A stretch of DNA of 64,000 nt, from the NCBI GenBank assembly GCA_002104905.1, contig MCFE01000382.1, forward strand, positions 19,916-83,915, read 5' to 3'. This document shows, piece after piece, positions 20,506-32,843 of the stretch. How positions within the stretch are numbered: position 1 is the stretch's first letter; each line of letters starts with the position of its first letter. This DNA is from Basidiobolus meristosporus CBS 931.73. Taxonomy: Eukaryota > Basidiobolomycota > Basidiobolomycetes > Basidiobolales > Basidiobolaceae. The notes beneath the pieces are model-generated. The model saw nothing but the letters and a program-made list of their open reading frames with translations, was not told where the DNA came from and searched no databases. Position numbers and translations under genes: made by a program.

Positions 20506-20544
20506 GCTCTCCCACTCACCAAGTACAGTCAGTAATAACCCACA
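20506..20544 (+). repeat. 39-bp remnant of the gypsy-C LTR 3' end
   Basis: Matches the last 39 bp of the LTR at 40881-41267 with one mismatch, ending at AACCCACA. The rest of that LTR is absent. It sits at the join between antisense companion-ORF sequence and sense transposase sequence. Confidence 0.7.
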
Positions 20545-21640
20545 CATACCAATTCAGGAGAGCTTGTCATGCCTTTTGGCTCACCTCTGCTTTATGAATA
20601 TGGCCTGCAGAGAGATAGATCTGCAGTAGAAGGCTGGCTGCTGGATTGTGAGCCTATCTTCCCTCACAACAGTACCATGCATGAGCCCTGTTAAATCCCA
20701 ATGTGCAATAAGACAATATCCATGGAAAAGAGTGCCCTGAAAACTCTATGGAGCCAAGTGAGCACATTAATGTACTTACTGGTGAATGCTGTGATGTTGC
20801 TGCTAGAGAAGTGGCATACTTTCACCTATATCAGTATTGTGGCTCAGAGGATTTATGGCTGCCCCTTGCCAAAATCACTCCAGGATGCAACTTACCATGT
20901 ACTTGGTACAAATGGGATACTATCCTGCAGTTGGTAACATATGACTCAGAGACCTTTCTGATACATACATGTGCTAATAGTTGCATGTCATTCATATCAG
21001 AAAATACCACTGTTGTAAGGTGTACAACTTGTCAGGAATCCACCATCACAGGAGAAAAACATTGTTTGCACTCCAAATATAATATATTGATACCCTGTCT
21101 AAAGTAGCTCATGCAGTCCAACAAATATTCTGAAGCTATACAGTACCCCTCTCAGTATTAATCAAGTGCAACCATTCTGATGAACATGGTGGCAAACATT
21201 ACAAACAACTAAGAAGCAAGGGCTACTTTGAAGGTTTGTATGACCATGCCTTTGCCTTAGCACTTAATGGATTCTCATTAAACAAGTACCCTGCCAGCAA
21301 ATCCTACTGGCCACCGATTTCATCAACCGGAATCTGTCACCAATCTGATGGTATCAGAGCAAAAATGTGATGGTAGTCTCACTAATATCCAGGCCTACGT
21401 TACAGTACAACCTGAGTAGCTGCCTGAACCCATTGCTGGAAGAATTTTGTATGCTATGCAGCAGGATACTAGCAAATGACTACTGTGTCAAAGATCATAT
21501 TATCATCTGCATTGGAGATACCCCAGCCATCAGCAAGATAGCCGGCTCCTCTGGCCACAAAGGGTGGTATTGCTGTCAAATGTATGAGATCCACCCAACA
21601 AAAAATAATCTGGTCCTGTAGGTGGATACAATCCAGATTG
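20545..21640 (+). pseudogene. Plavaka/Tnp2 transposase relic, N-terminal half
   Basis: Sense homologue of the transposase at 29255-32430. Visible pieces are LPCTWYKWDTILQLVTYDSE (about 20898-20957) and the Tnp2 signature GDTPAISKIAGSSGH (about 21510-21555), followed by CCQM. Frameshifts and stops separate them. The copy breaks near 21615, before the C-terminal half. Confidence 0.8.
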
Positions 21641-21729
21641 GCCATCAGGATTTGGTTTGGAGACCATCACAATACCAACAGCTTGGAATTAGTGACCCTC
21701 TTGACAACCTTATGATGGGATCACAACGG
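21641..21729 (-). pseudogene. Plavaka tail segment, antisense, part 1
   Basis: Homologous to 29280-29395 (GGTGGATAC...ATGGGATCA). Interrupted at 21730 by a solo LTR and resumed at 22801. Confidence 0.65.
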
Positions 21730-22800
21730 TGTAGTGGGGTGACAGTGACACCCACTGACAGATGTGCTCATTCCCTTATTTTCTACTTCCCTATATCCCT
21801 ACTACACTCATTTTAGTTTTATCCCATTTGTCTTACCCAATCAGTACTATCCCATAAGCCGGTTGACTATCACACCTGCTTACCTTATTGCATAAGTTAC
21901 CCCTCACTTTATGTAAGATTACTAGCTACAAGTGCTTCTATATTTGGCAAGTACCCACGCCAGTACCCGTGACACATGATCAATCTGTGTCACCATACCT
22001 ACCATTTCCATACCATATATGGTATCCCCATGTTACACAGGTTTCAGAATACTGATTCCTGATTGGTTGGATGTGCTGTGCCTCTTAGAACCTTCCGGCA
22101 CCTACTTAGAACATTCTTAGGTCATTCTGATGTCATTAAGATTTCTATTGATATCTGGAACCTTCTGGAACACCATGATTAGTAATCACTTAGCCAGTAA
22201 GAAAAGTATATAAGGGAGGCTATCCCTCAACAATAAATCATCATCCCTTTTATCAGTATACCGACTTGTTGATTAGTGTGATCACTGCTACCTGCTGCTA
22301 CCTGAACTTCCAACCCTAGACCACAGGACACTCCCAGGAAACCGTGCTGACAGCCAACTGACCTTGGAGGCACTACTTGTGAGGAATACTCAGAGTAGGT
22401 ATCTTTTATTATATTTGATTCTTTCCCAAGTTTGTCCTTGTACAGGCAAAGATACTTTTCAGTCTTTGTAACTATTGACCACAGCTGCATTCTTATCAAG
22501 TCCCTGCTGGTGGAGTTTACAGTTGTTTTGACTTTGGAAGCTTTAGTACATTGTCATCTCAAAGGACACTGAACCCAGCACATACTTTTGTTAAGATGCC
22601 AACTAAGTTGGGGATTGTAGCTCAATAGTTTTCCCTTGACAAGCTTGTGGCTTTATTCCCCTTCACATTAGATTAGAAACAGAACCCAAGTATTCCTAGC
22701 AAGCTTTTGCCAGAGGTTATTGCACCCAGTGAACACCCCACACACAAAACACTTGAGAAGTGTTGGACGTATCTCTCCCTTGGACCTATACACCACCACA
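21730..22800 (+). mobile_element. Solo LTR, gypsy-B family (1.07 kb)
   Basis: 1071 bp, TGTAGTGGGG to ACACCACCACA. It is about 97% identical by eye to 35289-36360. Flanks ACGG (21726-21729) and ACAG (22801-22804) fit an old 4-bp duplication. AGTATATAAGGGAGG near 22205 is a TATA box and AATAAATCATC near 22231 a possible polyadenylation signal. No internal region. Confidence 0.87.
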
Positions 22801-23029
22801 ACAGCACTTTGCTAATTTTACCGCCAAATAAAGTTATAAACTTGATGGGGTTTGATTAGTGCTGTCAAAATAGTTGCATGGCATTATTGCAGTCTTGATG
22901 CACTCCACAACTATTTAAAGTAGATCTAACTGGCCAGGACATCCAATTGACTTATTTGGCAGAAAACTTGACAGTATATCAACAGCCTCACAGCAAGACT
23001 GTGATGGCATTATTACAGCGGTATAGTGG
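22801..23029 (-). pseudogene. Plavaka tail segment, antisense, part 2
   Basis: Continues the segment before the solo LTR (homologous to 29400-29610). It ends at another gypsy-B LTR fragment at 23030. Confidence 0.6.
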
Positions 23030-23303
23030 TGTAGTGGGGTCACAGTGACACCCCCTGACAGATGTGCTCATTCCTATATTTTCTACTTCCCTATTTTTCT
23101 GCTACCCTTATACTAGTTTTATCCCATATTACTTACTTGATCAGTACTATCCCATAAGCCTGCTAACTATCAAACCTGCTTACCTTATTGCATTAGGTAT
23201 CCCTCACTTTATGTAAAATTACTTGATATAAGTGCTTCTATGGTTGGCAGGTACCCATGCCAGTGCCTGTAACACATGATCAAACCATGTCACCATCCCT
23301 ACA
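23030..23303 (+). repeat. gypsy-B LTR fragment, 5' part
   Basis: First ~270 bp of the 1.07-kb LTR, ending at ACCATCCCTAC where unrelated repeat sequence follows. Confidence 0.78.
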
Positions 23304-23685
23304 GGACTTGTGACACATAATCAAGTGGTGTCACCATCCTCACCCCCTATGAAAAGTTATTGTAATGATCCCATCAAAAGGCTGTCACAAAGTTAAAGTC
23401 CCATGACTAAGAGGTACTGATCCTGTCAGGACACCATAAAGGGACCATTGAAAAATAATTGCACCCCAGATTTCACAAAAAACTTGGTCAAAAATTTTCA
23501 TCACAACAATGTATAAATGGCTTTTGATTGGTTCCCTGCCAATTCGATCACTTTCTGATCCTGGACAATCTATCACCTCCTACATTTGTGTGCATTGATT
23601 GGCTATTGCCTCTTTTTCACCCTTCTTACTTCCTGACTCTACCATTTCTCTCACATTTCATGCATACAAATTGATTTATTTCTGT
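23304..23685. repeat. Short dispersed repeat, unclassified
   Basis: Parts recur at 51520-51660 (inverse), 53580-53620 (inverse) and 61190-61300. Shared pieces include CCCTATGAAAAGTTATTG and TTGCACCCCAGATTTCACAA. No coding potential is recognised, so it may be a MITE-like element. Confidence 0.5.
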
Positions 23686-24993
23686 TAAAACTTCAGTTGT
23701 ACCTTGATTACCAACTGAATTGACCTATACCAGTCCCTATACCCTACACTCACATTAAGCTCAACCCCACACTCAAAGAGTAACTCCATTAAAATCCACC
23801 ATTCAATAAGTATTTCTGCTGTAATACTCTGGTTCCACAACTCTGGTGGGAACCCAACAGCTTTATACCACCAGTCATTCACTGGCTCCCACACATCCTG
23901 GTCTTCAGCTGGAACAGCAAGGTCTAGCACCTCATCTGCCAGTCCTTGCAATATTCCGGTATGTTTTCTTGAGCACTGCACTTGAAGAAGTGCTGCAACC
24001 ACTTGGTGTGCCTATTAATGTTCCAAAATTTAATTAAAGACATTGTGATAGTCTTTTGAGTTCTTAATGTTGTAGCCTTGTCTGTCAGTGGAATCTCCAC
24101 TCTGTCAACAATGGAGGATGTGGAGGTTGTGGTAGACAAATTACATTTTTCTGCAAACTCATCTTCCTTGCTGGAGTGTAGCCCAACTGGCTGCACTTCC
24201 AACTCATATGAAAACAGTTGTTTTCTTGTTAGTGATTCTTCTTGGCTATGATTGGATCCAGTCTGTTCCAGCCTTGTGGCATTAATTGGCAAGAACTGCA
24301 TTTTTTTGCATGCCTCTACATTTCAGGCTTGGGTAGACATTTTTCCGTTTACCTTTTCCTTTATCACTGCCAGGTCTTTCACTGCTACTTTATCTGAGTG
24401 CTTCTTGTAATGAACTACATTTTCTCCTTGATAAGTTCTGCTCTGACGCATCTGTTTTGGCCTGCTTGTCCCTTGCTGGCACTCTTCTGGCAACCTGACA
24501 TTTCTTTTCTGCTTGTTTTGAGCTCCCAACTGTAGTTGTGACAGGCCCCTGCAAAAGCTGCTGGCTTTATCACTGCCAGGTCCTTCACTGCTACTTTAAC
24601 TGAGTGCTTCTTGAGTGGTGCCACACTTTTTCCTTGATAAATGTTGTGCTGGTGCATCTGTGTCTGCCTGCTTGTCCCTGATTGGCACTCTTCCAGCTAC
24701 CTGACATCTCTTTGATGCTTGTCTAGAGCTTTTGACTCTGCTTGTAATGGGCTCTTGAGGAAGCCACTAGCTTTTAGCTATGGTGCCCTTGTTCTTCTGC
24801 CTTTGATAGTTTCTGCTATTCTTAAGATACTATCTTAACATACCAATGCTGGCCCAAAATCTGTTTGCCTGTTTGAATCCAGGATAATGCTCATGGATCA
24901 AGTCAAGTGCATTCATCTTGGTATTAAGTTCCTGATGGTCCCATGGTATGCTGGCCTTAAGGTGATGGTGTGCTAGACTTCTGATGGCTTCCT
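23686..24993 (-). pseudogene. Companion ORF of the Plavaka-like transposon, C-terminal part
   Basis: Reading leftwards: the block HHHLKASIPWDHQELNTKMN (about 24960-24901), Lys/Gln repeats with VAVKDLAVIK twice (about 24600 and 24370), then the segment ending KWLQHFFKCSAQENIPEYCK (about 24004-23945) and a Trp-rich end. Stops and frameshifts occur between blocks. It retains the C-terminal part missing from the copy at 27540-29250. Confidence 0.68.
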
Positions 24994-25326
24994 TGTCTTT
25001 GTAACTATTGACCACAGTTGCATTCTTATCAAGTCCCTGCTGGTGGAGTTTACATTTGTTTTGACTTTGGAAGCTTTAGTACATTGTCATCTCAAAGGAT
25101 GCTGTACCAAGCACATACTTCTATTAAGATGCCAACTATGTTGGGGATTGTAGCTCAATAGTTTTCCCTTGACAAGCTTGTGGCTATATTCCCCATCACA
25201 CTAGATTAGAGACAGAGCCCAAGTATTCCTGGCAACCTTTTGACAGAGGTTATTGCACCCAGTGAGCACCCCACACACAAAACACTTGAGAAGTGTTGGA
25301 TGTATCTCTCCCTTTGACTTATACAT
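24994..25326 (+). repeat. gypsy-B LTR fragment, 3' part
   Basis: Matches the last ~330 bp of the 1.07-kb LTR (GTCTTTGTAACTATTGACC to GACTTATAC), 5'-truncated and missing the terminal CACCACCACA. Confidence 0.78.
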
Positions 25327-25570
25327 GGGGGCTATTCCATAATGCACATATATTATTATTATCCAAACACAAATACCAAGAGCATCATCTTCTGATAGAG
25401 AAAATGTACAGAAGTCAGTATGCAACTGCAGCAAAGCTTACAACATATACGCCATTGGCCTGAGTACAAAGTCAATCAAAATCTGGAGATACCAAATATA
25501 GGAGGAATCTGTTTGTGAAAAAGCTTTCTACTTGGAGCAATGCATTTGCTCTCAATACTATTTCTATTCT
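25327..25570 (+). pseudogene. Plavaka transposase fragment, sense
   Basis: Reverse-complement match to the transposase interior around 31020-31110 and below. Short and without an open frame. Confidence 0.55.
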
Positions 25571-26020
25571 ACACTATGAAAATAATTTGGTACTGCAGGT
25601 GGATCCAATCTGGATCAGCCATCAGGATCCTGTTCAAAGACCATCATAATACAACAGCTTTGAATCAGTAACCATCTTGATGATCTTAGGACAGGATAAC
25701 AATAGCCTTGTATTAATTTTACTGCCAAATAAAATTACAAAACTTGACAGGGCTTGGTTGGTGCTGTGACAATCATTGCATGGCATTGTTGCGGTCTTAA
25801 TGCACTCTACAACTATTTTAAATGGATCTAACTAGCCAGTATAAAAAATTACCTTATATGGCAAAAAACATGACTGTATTTTGACGGCCTCACAGCAAGT
25901 CTCTGATGGAGTTATCACAACAGTATGGTGGCCAACAGCTAGCTCTATATATTGCTACCATACCAATTTACCAAATGATATTTCCTTTTTCTACCCCCCC
26001 TTGTGCAATTCATATATTAG
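25571..26020 (-). pseudogene. Plavaka tail segment, antisense
   Basis: Homologous to 29270-29720 (GGTGGATCCAATCTGGATCA, then GGCCTCACAGCAAG). It ends at the GTGCCA-rich terminal repeat beginning near 26036. Confidence 0.65.
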
Positions 26021-26459
26021 ACTTGTTCCTTTAAAAAAAGTGCCACATTGGGCCATGAGTGCCAAATGATGTCATAATGTGCCAGAGAGGCCAAGTGAGC
26101 CTATTCTTGGCCACAGAGTGTGAAACATAGCTCTACATTTTCATGCAATGCAGCCCCTGTGTCTCACCTATTGTGTTGGAGAAAATCCATTTTTTGACCT
26201 TTTTTTTGGGATCAATGTTGTGCAGGATGTGTAAGGGCACAGAAGGACTGAAGACATGCATCTGGTACTCAATACCCATGGCACTCTGAATCTAGCTCCT
26301 GTAGCCAGTATCATGTCACAAAAATGAATGGCACTATATTGGTCCACTGGCACTATCAGGCACTATGTTTAAATATAAGCCCTAAAGAAAGACCTATACA
26401 AAGCACTTATAGTGCCAGAGAGTACCAGTGGACCAAGAAAGTGCCATGCACTTCTGTGT
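26021..26459. repeat. Terminal-type repeat with GTGCCA subterminal motifs
   Basis: Contains many short copies of AGTGCC/GGCACT in both orientations. It matches the left arm of the 600-bp palindrome at 62949-63548. Such subterminal motif clusters are transposase-binding sites in CACTA-type elements; that role is inferred here. Confidence 0.65.
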
Positions 26460-27519
26460 TATATAGAACACACAGTAGCCAACACATGTTACAAATTACA
26501 GCTCACTTGAAGCAGTACTTAAGGAGTTATGACCAAAAGAGTCCAATTACTATGTATACTAGGCCTCTATTGCTAGGATTACTATGGTGACTTCTATTGC
26601 ATGTAACTTTTGAACCAGCCAAGCAAATCATGTGAAATCTCTACAGATGCTGCCAGTATGTCCAATCTGCGCCACTGCAAAAGTTTAGCTTTGTATCATG
26701 TGTATTGCTTGTGCAATTGTCCAAAATATTTGATCCTTAAGAGCTTTCATATAAATGACTTCCCTAGCTGGAAAATCAAAGAGAGCCTCTCTTTCCAGAA
26801 TCTCCACACTACAGTTACAAGTTTAAAGGTTATAAGACTTCCCCTGTATCACCTGCACTGCTGAGTATTCTGACTTTGATTGGTACTACATCAGTAGAGA
26901 GACTGCAAAGCCAACAAGAATCCAATCTAAGTTCTACAAGAAACTACCACTTTTCTGTCAGAAAAGTCTCCTCTGAGAAGCTCCTTAACTCTAAAGGTAC
27001 CCCTTTAGACACCCCTTAAGTCTAAAGACCCCTTTAGAGACCCCTTCAGAAAACCCCTTTACTTTAAAGAAGTCCCTTTACGCACCCCTTTAGTGTAGAG
27101 TCCACTTTAGAGACCACAACAAGAAGCCCCTTTACTCTAAAGACACCCCTTTTGGTCTAAAAACCCCTTAGAGACATCTACAACACACCCCTTTAGGCTG
27201 AAGGGGAGTTCAGAGTTTCCATATTGGGAAATATCTACTCAGAAAGGAAAGTGACTCCCAAATAAGGAAAAGATACTATAAAAGTACATAAGTTCAATAC
27301 TTGGTAGAAGGTCAGAACACTGCTGTAGACATGAGAAATACTGCCTAGGGTATATTTTGAGCCTAAGATTGAGGATATTAGTGAAAGCTATATCTTCTGT
27401 TGGTATATTATACTCTTGATAAACTATTTCAGTATTAGCATACCTGAAGTTGTTGTATATTGTGGATTAGCCTCTACATTGTGGAACAAGCCCCAAACTA
27501 TCCATAATGCAACACAACA
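26460..27519 (+). repeat. A-type terminal repeat with CCCCTTTA subterminal motifs
   Basis: Same repeat as both arms of the foldback at 39925-53531 and as 33541-34135. About 26985-27205 is packed with degenerate CCCCTTTAG/CTAAAG units. It ends at AACACAACA (27519), where all copies diverge, so that is the probable element terminus. Confidence 0.75.
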
Positions 27520-29250
27520 GTTTGTAGCCAAACCCCACAGCTGATGGCAGCAGAAGAATGGTTGGACAATAGCTTGCTTTGACATTCAGTACAACAAGCA
27601 GGGCATTATCTAAACTGGCCATGTTGATGGTGAGCCCACTGAAGGTTGTTTTCCATGAAAAAGCTCAAACTTAGAATTCATAGGATTTTTCAGCTGGTAT
27701 ATAGCTGGTATTCCAATGGTATTTTGCTGGTATTCAGCTAGTGTTTTTGGTACAAAACATCAAATGCAATTTTGATGCAAGAAAATGGCAGCTAATTACC
27801 AAATTTAGCATGGATGTTAGTTGGCCTAGTCTCCACCTGGGCAAACTGTTTGCTTGCCTGCTCATCAGCTAACAGTGGAGATATTGAGATAATTTTGAGA
27901 AACTGGGAATTTCACTGATATTAAGAGGGTACTTTGCTGGCCTTTTCTTAATTTTTCTCATAGGGAAAAATGCCAACTCCTCAGTCTCTCAGTCAAGGAG
28001 GCAGTTGAGAACCTCTGCAGAGCCACAAGCTGACCTCTATGCTCAGGCAGATAAGAATGTAGCAAACACAGTACCCTCAGTTGAAGACCAGCAAGTGGCT
28101 GTCATAACATCACCACCACCCACATTAGTAAATATGTTTTCAGCTCATACCAAAGTACAAATGGAGCAATTAGGTGCAGTGGCTGATAGGATAGGTGCAA
28201 TGGCCCAGAGAAATCAGGAAATAGTCCAGAAACAGGATGAGCAGATAATACATGTAAAGAATTCTAAATCCCAGGTAGAGAAAGTAGTATCTTTGCAGCA
28301 AAGAAGGAACTCAAGTAGCTCAATGTCACATCCAAGAATTAAGCCTTTTCCCAATGTAACAGTAAAGGAACACAATATAGTCTTTGATGTAGAAGAACAG
28401 TGCCCAAAGATAAAGCCTAGAAAATAACCTATCACAGCATGGGAGGGAGACAATGTGGTGTTTATACCAAAGCCTAAAATCAAAAGACATTGAAGATCTG
28501 TGAAGCTATTGAGTGCAAAATTATGAAGAGTGGGCCAATATTCAAGAGACTGTCAGAAGTCTAGCACACCATCACCTTAAGGCCAGCATACCATGGGACC
28601 ATCAGGAACTTAATGCCAAGATGAATGCACTTGACTTGCTCCATGAGCATTATCCTGGATTCAAACAGGCAAACAGATTTTGGGCCAGCATTGGTATGTT
28701 AAGAATATATCTTAAGAATAGCAGGAACTATCAAAGGCAGAAGAACAAGGGTGCCATGGCTAAAAGCCAGCAGATTCCTCAAGAGCCCATTACAAGCAGG
28801 GCTAAATGCTCCAGACAGCATCAAAGAGATATCAGGTAGCTGGAAGAGTGCCAATTAGGGACAAGCAGGCAGACATGGATACACCAGCACAACATTTATC
28901 AAGGAAAAAGCATAGTACAACTCAAGAAGTACTCAGTCAAAGTAGCAGTGAAGGACTTGGCAGTGATAAAAACCAGCAGTTTGCACAGCAGCCTGACACA
29001 ACTAAGGCTGAGAGCTCAAAACAAGCAGAAAAGCAACAACAGGTTGCTGGAAGAGTGGTAGCAAGGGATAAGCAGGCAAAAAAAAAATGTGACAGAGCAG
29101 AATTTATCAAGGTGAGAATATAGTTCATTATATAAAGCACTCAGTCAAAATAACAGTGAAAGACCTGGCAGTGATAAAGGAAAAGGCAAAGGGAAAAATG
29201 TCTACCTAAGCCTGAGACAGAGTATTTGTAAGAATGGTAAGCAAGACTCT
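27520..29250 (+). pseudogene. Plavaka-associated companion ORF (unknown function)
   Basis: Broken gene reading towards the transposase. Blocks in order: a Ser/Gln-rich start (RTSAEPQADLYAQADKNVA, about 28010), a central coiled-coil-like part (about 28150-28300), NVVFIPKPK (28455), HHHLKASIPWDHQELNAKMN (about 28570-28630), then two repeats containing RVPIRDKQAD and RVVARDKQAK (about 28850-29080). No catalytic motif is recognised. At least four copies occur near transposase pieces, which suggests a second gene of the same transposon. Confidence 0.7.
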
Positions 29251-29254
29251 GATA

Positions 29255-32200
29255 ATTCCCTATGAACTATAATTTGGTCCCACAGGTGGATCCAATCTGG
29301 ATCAGCCATCAAGATCCCATTTAGAGACCATCATAATAACAGCAGCTTGGAATTAGTGACCCTCCTAGCAATCTTAGGATGGGATCATAACTGTGTTTCA
29401 CTAATTTTACAAACAAATAAAGGGATAAAACTTGACAAAATTTTATTGGTGCTGTGACAATCTTTGAGTAGTATTGTTGCAGTCTTTCAGCACTCTATTA
29501 CTATTTTACATGGATTCAGTTGGCCAGGATATCCAATTGCCTTATATGGCAAGAAACCTGACAATATTTTGATGGCCTCACAGCAAGACTCTGATGGATT
29601 TTATTGGCAGTATGATGGCCTACTTCTGATTCTGTATAATGCTACCATACCAACTTACCAAATGGTATTCCCTTTTTCTACCTTCCCATGTGCAATTCAT
29701 ATATTCCACTGTAGAATCACCCCTCTTCATTTGCTTATCCACTACTACCATGGGTATTCCACATATAGTTTGAATCAAAAAAAACTATGGCCTCCTCCGT
29801 ACTAACCTCTACAAACTTGTACACCTGCTGCAATTGACATACTTCTATCACCTCAACTTTACAGCTTTTTGGTGTGACACTTGCAAAGTTGCCATATATC
29901 TTGTACTGCTGGTAACATCTACATCTTGCAAACTTATGCTTGGCTGTTGCCACTTCTGCCACAAATACCTCCTGAATTTCTGCAAAGAATTTCTTGGCAC
30001 CTAGCCAATATATTTGTTCTCCCTGCTGCATTCTAGTCCCCCTTATAGGTGCATTCTGGCTTTTGTTTGTGTGAGTTCTGTGCTTAATGGTGTTGAAGTT
30101 GGCTTGTAGCCATAAGAAGTCAGGCATATCTTGGTAGAGCTCTCCTGATAAAAGTTAGTTGCTTGTTGCACCCAACCCAACTTTGCATTACTTAACTGAT
30201 TACTCACACATTGGGGCTGCTTAGCTTCTTAATACCATAGGCATAGGTATTGCCATGTGCACATTTGTCCTCAGTATTTTCCAACTCTTCCTGGCTGTCC
30301 TCAATGTGCCAACTCATCACATCCATGACGGACTTGAAGGTAACTTTCTTGATGGGATTGGGAAATGGTAGTACCTGCAACATGACTTTTCTTCCTACCT
30401 CCCCACACATCTGCTCCATAGGAAACTCCCAAAATGTGAAGCAAGGCCCAATATTCTCCACACACTATGCAAGATGGAGTAGAGAATGGATACAGTAGGG
30501 GCAGAGATCTACATGTTCAGCTTTATGTTTGTAGTATAGCTGCTCAAATCCTGTCACAAACTGCTCACACAACAGCTGCAGATGCGTCAAGTTGGCATTG
30601 GTGATCTGCTTCTGGACAAATACTCCTACAATGTCCACATAGGACTCCCAATGCTTCCAATGTACTCTTGGTAGGAATGGCTTCAGAACACCACTTAAAT
30701 AAATACATATCCAGTTCATCCAGTCTTTGCATTTGCATTGTTGCATATGCGTATGAATATTAATTGGAGCGCATGAGAAGTAGTTAGGGTAGCGGATACT
30801 CTGTAATATCTTGCCAATTCTTTCAAATTTCTCTGGTATCTCAAAGGGCTCATTTAACTTGAAATGCACCATGTACAACTTGGTCATCAGTATAGGGATA
30901 TTGTTGAAAAGCAAATGCATTGATCCCAGTGGAAAGCTTTTGCTCCAGCAGATACCCTCTATCTGAAGTATCTCTGGTTTCTGATTGATTCCTTATTCTA
31001 GTCAATGGCTAATAGCTTGCCAACTTTGCTGTAATTGCATGCTTACTTCTGTATGTCCTCTCTGTGGAAAGATGAGGATCTTAGTGCTGGTGTTTGGATA
31101 ATACTAATGGGTGTGAGTTATGGGGTAAATCCCCTGGATCTCACACATTTGACAGCAATACTGTTCATTGTGCCCGGAAAAACCCGCTATCTTGCTGATG
31201 GCTGGGGTATCTTCAATGCAGATAATAATATGTGCTTTTACATGAGGGCCATTTACCGTTATCCTGCTGGAAAGCATACAAAGCTCATCCAGCAATGGAT
31301 ACAGGTAGCTATCCAGGTTTGATAGTGACTTAGACCCAGATATCAGTGAGACTACCATCAGATTATTGCTATGATACCATAAGATGGGTGGCAGATTCAG
31401 ATTGATGAGAATCAGTGGCTAGCAGGATTTGCTGGTAGAGTACTTGTTTAATGAGAATCCATCCAGGGCTAAGGCAAAGGCATGGTCATATATACCTCCA
31501 AAGTAGCCCTTGCTTCTTAGCTGTTTACAATGTTTGCCATCAAATATATCTGATATATTTGTGCTTGACTGATACTGAGTGCAGTACTCTATAACTTTGC
31601 AATATTTGTTGGACTGCATCAGCTTCCTCAGATGGGGTATAAGCAGAATATATCCAGAGTGTCAACAATGTTCTCCCTCAAAAGTGGCGGATTCCTGACA
31701 ACTTGTCCATGTTGCAATGGTAGCATTTTTGGATGTGAATGCCATACAACATTTAACACATGCTGGAATCAGGGCAGTCTCTGGATTATATGTTGCCAGC
31801 TGCATAACGGTTGTCCACTTGTACCATGTACATGGTAAGTTGAATTCTGGTACAACTTTGGCAAGTAGTAGTAATAAGTCCTCAAAGCCTCCATTACTGA
31901 TATTTGTGGAAATGCACCACTTCTCTAGCCACAACATTACATCATTCACCAGTAGATGGATTACTGGGCTCACTTGGCTCCATAGAGTATTCTTGGGATT
32001 TGTTTCAACGGGTGTTGTCTAATAGCATATAGGGATTTGACCAGGCTCATATGTGGTACTGTTGTTAGGGAAGATAGCCTCAAAATCCATCAGTGAACCT
32101 TCTTTGTCATTGCTATCACTCTGTATGCCATATTCAGAAGGCTGAGGTAAGCCTAAAGGCGTCACAAACTCACTTGACTCAGTTTGCACAAGATGATAAA

Positions 32201-32430
32201 GATGGCCAGGTACCACTATAGAAGTATCTAATGGCCAGCATGATAATGTTGGTACAGTAGTGACCAATGAATGGTCAAACATGACTTGGGTGGCAAAACA
32301 CTGGCCATGATCCTTGTGACATTTCCTATGCTCTCTGTGTGCTTCATGGCTGAGAGGCTTGCCACAATAGCCACATGGTCATTTTTCTGTTCTCTTATGG
32401 CGTTGAGTCAAAGTAGTCTTGTCCATAGGG
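29255..32430 (-). pseudogene. Plavaka-like (CACTA/Tnp2) DNA transposase, decayed
   Basis: The longest copy of the transposase, read leftwards. A C2H2-like finger lies near 32380-32310 (CGYC...CHKDH). Then come LPCTWYKW, ALALDGFSLN (about 31477), NLNLPP, and LYPLLDELCMLSS followed by IEDTPAISKIAGFSGH and CCQMCEI (about 31302-31130). The late part has EQFVTGFEQLYY, HSLLHLA and GPCFTFWEFPMEQMCGE (about 30545-30420). Those motifs in that order define Plavaka-type Tnp2 transposases, which cut and paste DNA. Stops and frameshifts divide it into about seven frames, so it is inactive. Confidence 0.87.
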
Positions 32431-32843
32431 CAAACAGCTTGACCTTCAACAATGTAATGCTATTATATCACTTTTTGGTCAATACATATGTGAACTTGAG
32501 ACAGTCTTGTTTTTGAGACATTAGACTTGTTCCATTGTGCCATTGATCATATTGCCAGAAAGTGCTGTATATTTTGTTATTAATTCGATATCTTAGGGTC
32601 ATATGCATGTCAATTTTGATCCCAGATTGGCACTGTATGGCACCATCTGGCACTCTGTGGCATGATCAGGCTCCACCTGGCATGCTATGGCACTGTTGGG
32701 CACTATGAGCAGCTGGAATGATGGAAAAAGTCCATTGCACCTACATGAATGTAAGATTCAATGTTGACCCATCATAGTAAGCATTATAAATAAAGCTGTG
32801 GCACTACATACACACATATATTCAACACTATTTCCCCTTTGGT
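32431..32843. repeat. GTGCCA-motif repeat, second copy
   Basis: About ten GGCACT/AGTGCC units between 32540 and 32710, with TTAGACTTGTT near 32521 as at 26013. It lies between the transposase start and another companion-ORF piece, so it may mark an element end. Confidence 0.6.

Noticed and set aside
26985-27205. CCCCTTTA array as a CRISPR-like array
   Set aside because: Units are short, degenerate and without regular spacers, recur in both orientations in other copies, and lie in a eukaryotic transposon end.
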